Below are positions 4,457-8,425 of a stretch of 8,425 bases of DNA, in pieces. Position 1 is the stretch's first letter, and every line of letters starts with the position of its first letter. The stretch covers positions 1 to 8,425 of the forward strand of contig DBDJ01000072.1 of NCBI GenBank assembly GCA_002293525.1, given 5' to 3'. The translations under genes and the position numbers were made by a program. The DNA comes from Lachnospiraceae bacterium UBA935 (GTDB taxonomy: Bacteria; Bacillota; Clostridia; Lachnospirales; Lachnospiraceae). The notes under the pieces are model-generated. The model had not been told where the DNA came from, did not search any database, and worked only from the letters and a program-made list of their open reading frames with translations.

Positions 4457-5605
4457 CTAATTTGTACCTTCAAATAAATCAATGACTAATTTCACTTCGC
4501 CAAGACCCAGTCCTAAGTCTTTCGCTATCGCCATGTTAGACTTTCCGGCTTTATGCAGCTCCAGTATTCTTTCGTTATTATTTCTGCCCCCGCTACTGTT
4601 TCCTTTAAATAGTATCTCCATCTGTCTGGGCAAATGATCAGTGATTCTCGTTTCCGCCGTTTCACCCGCTATCGCGGGAGACGGTTTGGCTTTCCGCAGT
4701 GTCCTGCTTTGTTTCTTTTCCGTTGACTGACTGAAAGGGGATGTCGCCATTTCCCTATCATCTGCCGCAACATCCATCCCAAGCACCGACTGGCTGCTTT
4801 CCATCTGTTGGGGCATATTTCTCATTTTTTCCGTTCCCATCTGCTCCGGCAGTATATTTCCCATCTGTTCCGGAAGTTTATTACCCCTCTGTTCCAGCGG
4901 CGTATTCCCCATTTGTTTCGGCGGTATACTTTTGATCCGCTCCGGCGGTACTTTTTCTATTCGTTCCGGCCGGAATATTTCTACCCAGTCCGGTTGACCG
5001 CTTTCCGGTCTCCCCGACAGAGGAATATCTCCTCGCAGCGGCTGACTGTTTCCCATTTGCTCCGGCGGGACGCTCTCCGCCCGCTCTGACCGGAAACCCT
5101 CTGTACCTTCGCCCGGAAAGGGGCTAAGTAACTGATCCCTGACGGCCCTGACGGCTTCTTCGGCTTCTTTCGCAGTGACTTCCGCATCCCTGACGGTCTG
5201 CTTGACCTCGCTGGCGGTGATCGTCGCCTGGCTCACGGTGGATTTCAGGGTTTCATGCTTGTCGTTCAGCATGTCGTATAGAAAAACGACTTCCTGCTGG
5301 TTTTTATTGATTTCATTGAGGACCGTGTCGGAGTATTCATTAATCGCCAGCATCTTCTCGTTGGTGACCCGGTCCATGGAGCGTTCCGTTTTTTCCATGG
5401 CATAGGTGATTGTTTCGTCAATGATGTCATTGATATGATGTTTCGCATCATCTATTTCTTTTTCCACCATAAACTTGATCTGGTCTTCCGTTATTGCCGC
5501 AGCATCGCCGGAAGCAGTTTTGCTGCCCTTTCCGCCGGGAAGCAAAAAGCTTACGATGAATATCATCGCACCCATTATTAACAGTATGATCTGCATTCCA
5601 TCCAT
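4457..5605 (-). CDS. Membrane-anchored coiled-coil protein with C-terminal HTH-like (DUF6115-like) segment, SwrB-like by position
   Basis: 382 residues from the preferred ATG at 5605, which has AGGTGA 5 nt upstream; a TTG at 5620 in the same frame is a weaker start. Residues about 4-22 form one membrane segment (IILLIMGAMIFIVSFLL). Residues about 40-160 are rich in Glu, Lys and Asp with heptad-like spacing, a probable coiled coil. Residues 172-259 are eleven tandem octads. The last 38 residues contain NERILELHKAGKSNMAIAKD followed by LGLGEVKLVIDLF, resembling a helix-turn-helix with the GEV motif seen in DUF6115 proteins. It lies 20 bp after a small conserved gene, in the same string as the flagellar sigma factor. 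Bacillus has swrB, also one membrane segment plus a coiled coil and an activator of flagellar export, at this place between sigD and rpsB. The same role here is inference. Confidence 0.75.
   Translation of the reverse strand: MDGMQIILLIMGAMIFIVSFLLPGGKGSKTASGDAAAITEDQIKFMVEKEIDDAKHHINDIIDETITYAMEKTERSMDRVTNEKMLAINEYSDTVLNEINKNQQEVVFLYDMLNDKHETLKSTVSQATITASEVKQTVRDAEVTAKEAEEAVRAVRDQLLSPFPGEGTEGFRSERAESVPPEQMGNSQPLRGDIPLSGRPESGQPDWVEIFRPERIEKVPPERIKSIPPKQMGNTPLEQRGNKLPEQMGNILPEQMGTEKMRNMPQQMESSQSVLGMDVAADDREMATSPFSQSTEKKQSRTLRKAKPSPAIAGETAETRITDHLPRQMEILFKGNSSGGRNNNERILELHKAGKSNMAIAKDLGLGLGEVKLVIDLFEGTN
4829..5092 (-). repeat. Eleven tandem 24-bp units encoding degenerate octapeptides
   Basis: Read in the gene's frame, 264 bp divide into eleven octads in perfect register. 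In order they are RSERAESV, PPEQMGNS, QPLRGDIP, LSGRPESG, QPDWVEIF, RPERIEKV, PPERIKSI, PPKQMGNT, PLEQRGNK, LPEQMGNI and LPEQMGTE. The consensus is roughly xPE(Q/R)(M/I)xxx. At DNA level, motifs such as CCATCTGTTCCGG recur on the plus strand. The array is most regular at its C-terminal end and most decayed in octads three to five. Confidence 0.85.
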
Positions 5606-5625
5606 GAAACTCACCTGCAAATTCC

Positions 5626-5946
5626 CTAAACTTTTATATCAAAACTTGTCTGCCCTTTTAAAACCACCTTGCCGTCCGATACCTCGTGCCGTTCTTTTTT
5701 GCGGTTCCGGCCTCCGTCGCCGGCATATTGATTATTGCCTTTATCTTTGGCATCATGCCTTTTTCCTTCGTTTTCCGTCTCATCCTTTTGCTGGACCTGA
5801 CGGGCCTTGATCTCCGTCTGGTTTTCCTGCTGTTTTTGGATGTTTAGCTGTTCTACCACGCCTTTATTATCCTGATTGTGCTTAATCGTTGATAAATCTT
5901 GGGCTCTGGTTATTTCTCCCTGTACTGAAATCGGATTGATTACCAT
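5626..5946 (-). CDS. Small basic conserved hypothetical protein of the flagellar gene string
   Basis: 106 residues from ATG at 5946 (MVINPISVQGEITRAQDL). A TTG two codons upstream is in frame but lies only 1 nt from the AAGGAGG site, whereas the ATG is spaced 7 nt from it, so the ATG is the real start. The protein has no membrane segment. It is highly polar: residues about 20-65 are Gln, Asn, Glu and Lys-rich and probably disordered or helical. They are followed by HDAKDKGNNQYAGDGGRNRK, and the chain ends with GKVVLKGQTSFDIKV. I recognise the overall pattern as a short protein found beside fapA-like genes in Lachnospiraceae, but know no function. It sits 61 bp after fapA and 20 bp before the membrane coiled-coil gene, so it is likely cotranscribed with both. 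A motility link is inferred from position. Confidence 0.7.
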   Translation of the reverse strand: MVINPISVQGEITRAQDLSTIKHNQDNKGVVEQLNIQKQQENQTEIKARQVQQKDETENEGKRHDAKDKGNNQYAGDGGRNRKKERHEVSDGKVVLKGQTSFDIKV

Positions 5947-5953
5947 ATCCAAA

Positions 5954-5960
5954 CCTCCTT
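5954..5960 (-). promoter_or_regulatory. Ribosome binding site that fixes the start of the small protein
   Basis: A full AAGGAGG lies 7 nt before ATG at 5946 and only 1 nt before the in-frame TTG at 5952, which favours the ATG and removes two residues from the longest reading. Confidence 0.85.
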
Positions 5961-6007
5961 TCCGGAAAAATGAGTGAACAGTAACAAATGACTGTGGCTA
6001 TCGGCTA

Positions 6008-7609
6008 CTAAATCGCTTTCATCTTGACTTCGCCCTGGTGTTTCACAAAGCGGCAGTATGACATGCTTGATTTGACTGTCATTGACACGTCGCCGATGCA
6101 GATCTGGGTTCCCACATACACTTCGCCGGTCACAATGATCTGTGCCCCGCCGGACAATTCAAATATCTTCTGCAGCTCCTCAAGCTCGGCCATCGAAGCC
6201 TCAAGTTCTTCAGCTTTTTGCTTATTTTCTATCGTCAGGTTCTGGACATACTTGATCTGATCCGGCTGCAGCCTCACGCCTTGCGCTATTTTCTGCGCCA
6301 TGCTGTTCAAGATCGGCTGTGCTGCCTTGATATCCTTATTGAGCTCGGCGATCCTTTTTTGTAGCTTCTGGATCCGGATTTTCATCGTGGGGTCTACCCC
6401 GACCTCGACAACGGTATTCGAGCCCATTTCCGAACCTAGGGTTTTCACCTGAACCTGATTGCCGGCGCAGACTTTCCCGCCGGTGATGAATCCTTTCTTA
6501 CTGGTAACGTTGACTTCGCTGCCGGCCACCACCTCACTGTGGAGGATGGAATCGGTCGAGACATAACCGCCGGCTTCGACCTTGGCATTTTCCAAAAACT
6601 GGGCGATAATATTGCCCGTGGCCTTCAGGGTTCCTTTGCCCATGCCTTTCATGCCACAGGCTACGATGATATCGCCTTCGCTTTCGATAAAAGCCCCTTC
6701 TACTACCCCCTTTATTTCGACATTCCCCTTGGCCTTTACACTGTAATTGCTGAAAACATTGCCGAGTACCACGACACTGCCTTCAAATTCAATATTGCCG
6801 GTCGCACTGTTGACATTTTCCACCGTGTATACATTAGATACGAAAACTTTTCCTTCGACAAGCATGACATGGCCGTCCACACTGGAAAACATCGCCAGTT
6901 TATCGTCAGAAAGATAAACATTATTGGTCGGCTTCAGCTGGATCTTTCTCACATCCCGCGGCTTGATCGGTTCATTAAATACGTTATGTCCGACTTCACC
7001 GCTGTCTTCCGGGATCAGCTTCGCTAACATCTGGTCTTTGTTACAGTGGTTGATATTGTTCAGGTTAAAAAAATCCACGCTGCCGTCTTCATTTAGCGTC
7101 GGCTTGACGGACAGATCGGTACTGAAATAATACTCGATGCTGGCGTCGCTGCCATGCCGCGGCGCGATCCCTTCGGCAATCATGATATCTGTACCAAACT
7201 GCGGATTCACGAAATGTTCATCAATAATCGCATTTTTAATCCCGCATACGATATTCTGATACTGCAGGTCACGGTAAAACTCGGCGGCCGACATTCGCTG
7301 CCCGCCGACAGAAGGCGCATAAAAACGGGCAAAAACCGACATCTTGTCAGGATTGACCCATAACTTATAAGTCTCATTGACCGGACGGAAAAACTGCGGA
7401 TTCAAAGGTATGTACATCTCCTTCTCTGCACTTTGTGCCGCCATGCCGATGCCTTGATTCAAGGTGGCCAGATCATAATAGATTCCCTGCGTATTCAAGT
7501 ACTCCATGATTTCGTTTATTTTACTGTTTTCCCCCTCCTCTGTCGCTTTGACAAGCCGTAAATAAGTACCGGATTCATTCTGAAACAACTGAAAATAACC
7601 GTTTGGCAT
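6008..7609 (-). CDS. FapA (DUF342) family protein
   Basis: 533 residues, typical length. The FapA N-terminal region spans about 75-230, with family landmarks FYAPSVGGQRMSAAEF (96-111), IAEGIAPRHGSDASIEYYF (144-162) and GEVGHNVFNEPIKPRDV (204-220). Residues about 235-400 are short Val/Gly-rich strands (for example GNIEFEGSVVVLGNVFS, then VKAKGNVEIKGVVEG), read as a right-handed beta-helix like bactofilins. Residues about 407-485 form a charged coiled coil, and a last beta-helix turn GGAQIIVTGEVYVGTQICIG closes at 487-506. FapA proteins are linked to polar flagellar assembly in Vibrio; the role in Clostridia is not settled, so no symbol is given. ATG at 7609 has AGGAG 7 nt upstream, overlapping the end of the sigma factor gene, so the two are translationally coupled. 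Two in-frame TAG stops end the gene. Confidence 0.9.
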   Translation of the reverse strand: MPNGYFQLFQNESGTYLRLVKATEEGENSKINEIMEYLNTQGIYYDLATLNQGIGMAAQSAEKEMYIPLNPQFFRPVNETYKLWVNPDKMSVFARFYAPSVGGQRMSAAEFYRDLQYQNIVCGIKNAIIDEHFVNPQFGTDIMIAEGIAPRHGSDASIEYYFSTDLSVKPTLNEDGSVDFFNLNNINHCNKDQMLAKLIPEDSGEVGHNVFNEPIKPRDVRKIQLKPTNNVYLSDDKLAMFSSVDGHVMLVEGKVFVSNVYTVENVNSATGNIEFEGSVVVLGNVFSNYSVKAKGNVEIKGVVEGAFIESEGDIIVACGMKGMGKGTLKATGNIIAQFLENAKVEAGGYVSTDSILHSEVVAGSEVNVTSKKGFITGGKVCAGNQVQVKTLGSEMGSNTVVEVGVDPTMKIRIQKLQKRIAELNKDIKAAQPILNSMAQKIAQGVRLQPDQIKYVQNLTIENKQKAEELEASMAELEELQKIFELSGGAQIIVTGEVYVGTQICIGDVSMTVKSSMSYCRFVKHQGEVKMKAI

Positions 7610-7619
7610 AGTAAATCTC

Positions 7620-8381
7620 CTACTCCAAAATTCCCATATAATTTCCCATTTTGGCTTTCATTTTCTGTAATGCTTTAGTATGAAGCTGCGATATCCGAGA
7701 CTCTGAAACTTCCAGGACACGGCTGATTTCCTTTAACGTCAGCTCTTCATAATAATATAGTAAAATAACCTTTTTCTCTTTTTCCGTCAGTAATTCCAGA
7801 GCCTGCATCAGCATCTTTTTCAGTTCGTCTTTTTCCAGCACCTCTTCCGGCCCGTCGAACCGCGACTGGGTGTTCTGATCTGAAGGGACTTCGCTGCCCT
7901 GTTCCATGAACTCATTAAGGGAAACCACCCCGGTAACCTTCATCTGCGACTGCCAGTCAAGATATTCATCATCGGTAATCCCGAGGCTCTGGGCTATTTC
8001 TTCATCCGTGGCATTGCGGCCCTGCATCGTTTCGATCTCCTTAATCGCCGTGTCGATCCGCTTCTGCTTCTGCCGGATCGTCCTGGGAATCCAGTCCATC
8101 TTGCGGATCTGATCCAGAATCGCGCCCCGGATACGGAGGCTGGCATAGGTTTCAAATTTAACCGCTTTCAAGCTGTCAAACTTATCAATAGCATCAATTA
8201 ACCCAAAGATGCCGTAACCTACCAGATCATCATACTCGACGTTATAGCCTAGGTACATGCTAAGTCTTCCGGCTACCAGTTTCACCAGCGGAGCATATTC
8301 CAGTATGATTTTTTCACGTATTTCGGGAGATTTTATTTTGGAATACTCTTCCCACAATTTTTTTCTGCTTGCTTCGTCCAC
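7620..8381 (-). CDS. fliA: FliA/SigD-type flagellar RNA polymerase sigma factor (sigma-28)
   Basis: A 253-residue sigma-70 family factor that directs RNA polymerase to late flagellar, chemotaxis and autolysin promoters. Region 2 spans about 22-100, with GYNVEYDDLVGYGIFGLIDA (45-64) and VKFETYASLRIRGAILDQIR (74-93), then KMDWIPRTIRQKQK, characteristic of the FliA/WhiG group. Region 3 is about 107-160. Region 4 is about 190-245: LTEKEKKVILLYYYEELTLK, then the recognition helix-turn-helix EISRVLEVSESRISQLHTKA. The start is GTG at 8381, with GAGG 7 nt upstream; no in-frame ATG fits better. It lies 10 bp before fapA. Its own promoter and the preceding flagellar/chemotaxis genes lie outside the window. 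Identity as a flagellar sigma is very likely, and it implies a motile or once-motile organism. Confidence 0.95.
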   Translation of the reverse strand: MDEASRKKLWEEYSKIKSPEIREKIILEYAPLVKLVAGRLSMYLGYNVEYDDLVGYGIFGLIDAIDKFDSLKAVKFETYASLRIRGAILDQIRKMDWIPRTIRQKQKRIDTAIKEIETMQGRNATDEEIAQSLGITDDEYLDWQSQMKVTGVVSLNEFMEQGSEVPSDQNTQSRFDGPEEVLEKDELKKMLMQALELLTEKEKKVILLYYYEELTLKEISRVLEVSESRISQLHTKALQKMKAKMGNYMGILE

Positions 8382-8401
8382 CCGTACACCTCATATTCTA
8401 A

Positions 8402-8418
8402 ATGGGGCTCCGCCCCAT
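8402..8418. other. GC-rich hairpin just upstream of the sigma factor
   Basis: ATGGGGC (8402-8408) and GCCCCAT (8412-8418) form a perfect 7-bp stem with a 3-nt loop, 21 bp before the GTG start. On the minus strand only TTT follows, so it is a weak terminator at best. It could be an attenuator or processing site between the upstream flagellar genes and the sigma factor, or part of a dispersed repeat. It does not cover the ribosome site. Confidence 0.5.
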
Positions 8419-8425
8419 ACCCCGC

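Noticed and set aside
4741..5089. Plus-strand frames with repeated FPSVPxVYYPS-like or PLFRR-like units
   Set aside because: The repetition is explained by the 24-bp repeats of the sense gene read in other frames.
5953..6007. Inverted ACAGT / ACTGT in the fapA to small-gene spacer
   Set aside because: A 5-bp stem with an 8-nt loop and no T tract is expected by chance and would not stop transcription.
6539..7027. 162-codon plus-strand frame inside fapA
   Set aside because: It lies wholly antisense to a well-supported FapA coding region and shows no known domain; long antisense frames are common opposite Val/Gly-rich genes.

Overview
The window looks like a low-to-mid G+C Gram-positive chromosome of the class Clostridia. 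The best match is a motile, Lachnospiraceae-like member. This rests on the gene order and on protein flavour (EF-Ts, S2, the flagellar sigma factor, a lineage-type YceG-like membrane protein); no database search was possible. Every gene I can support is on the minus strand, so transcription runs from high to low coordinates.

Region A (8425 to 4416) is the tail of a flagellar/chemotaxis operon: a FliA/SigD-type sigma factor, a FapA (DUF342) polymer-like protein, a small basic conserved protein and a membrane-anchored coiled-coil protein with a C-terminal helix-turn-helix-like (DUF6115-like) segment. Spacing is 10 to 60 bp, with good Shine-Dalgarno sites. It ends in a perfect 11-bp hairpin. The membrane protein sits where swrB sits in Bacillus (between sigD and rpsB) and has a similar layout. 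It also carries eleven tandem 8-residue repeats.

Region B (4415 to 3540) holds one gene for a membrane-anchored protein. It has a long Ser/Thr/Pro/Ala linker and only the LysM-like part of YceG/MltG. It is preceded by three exact 19-bp tandem repeats, each containing a TTGACA hexamer.

Region C (3540 to 1494) is the translation operon rpsB-tsf, with a strong promoter (TTGATT-17-TATAAT), a structured leader of about 105 nt and a probable rho-independent terminator after tsf. The usual next genes, pyrH and frr, are not there.

Region D (1493 to 1) is accessory DNA. A spacer with repeated TTGACCAAAC motifs leads into a visibly AT-rich two-gene unit with its own promoter. The first gene fuses a GNAT acetyltransferase domain to a PUA/EVE-like domain. 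The second, cut by the window edge and overlapping the first by 26 bp, is an ASCH-domain protein with an intact GxKxxExR motif. This paired acetyltransferase / PUA-superfamily unit is the most interesting candidate system here. It could be an RNA-modification pair, a toxin-antitoxin-like pair or a defence-related module, and the sequence alone does not decide.
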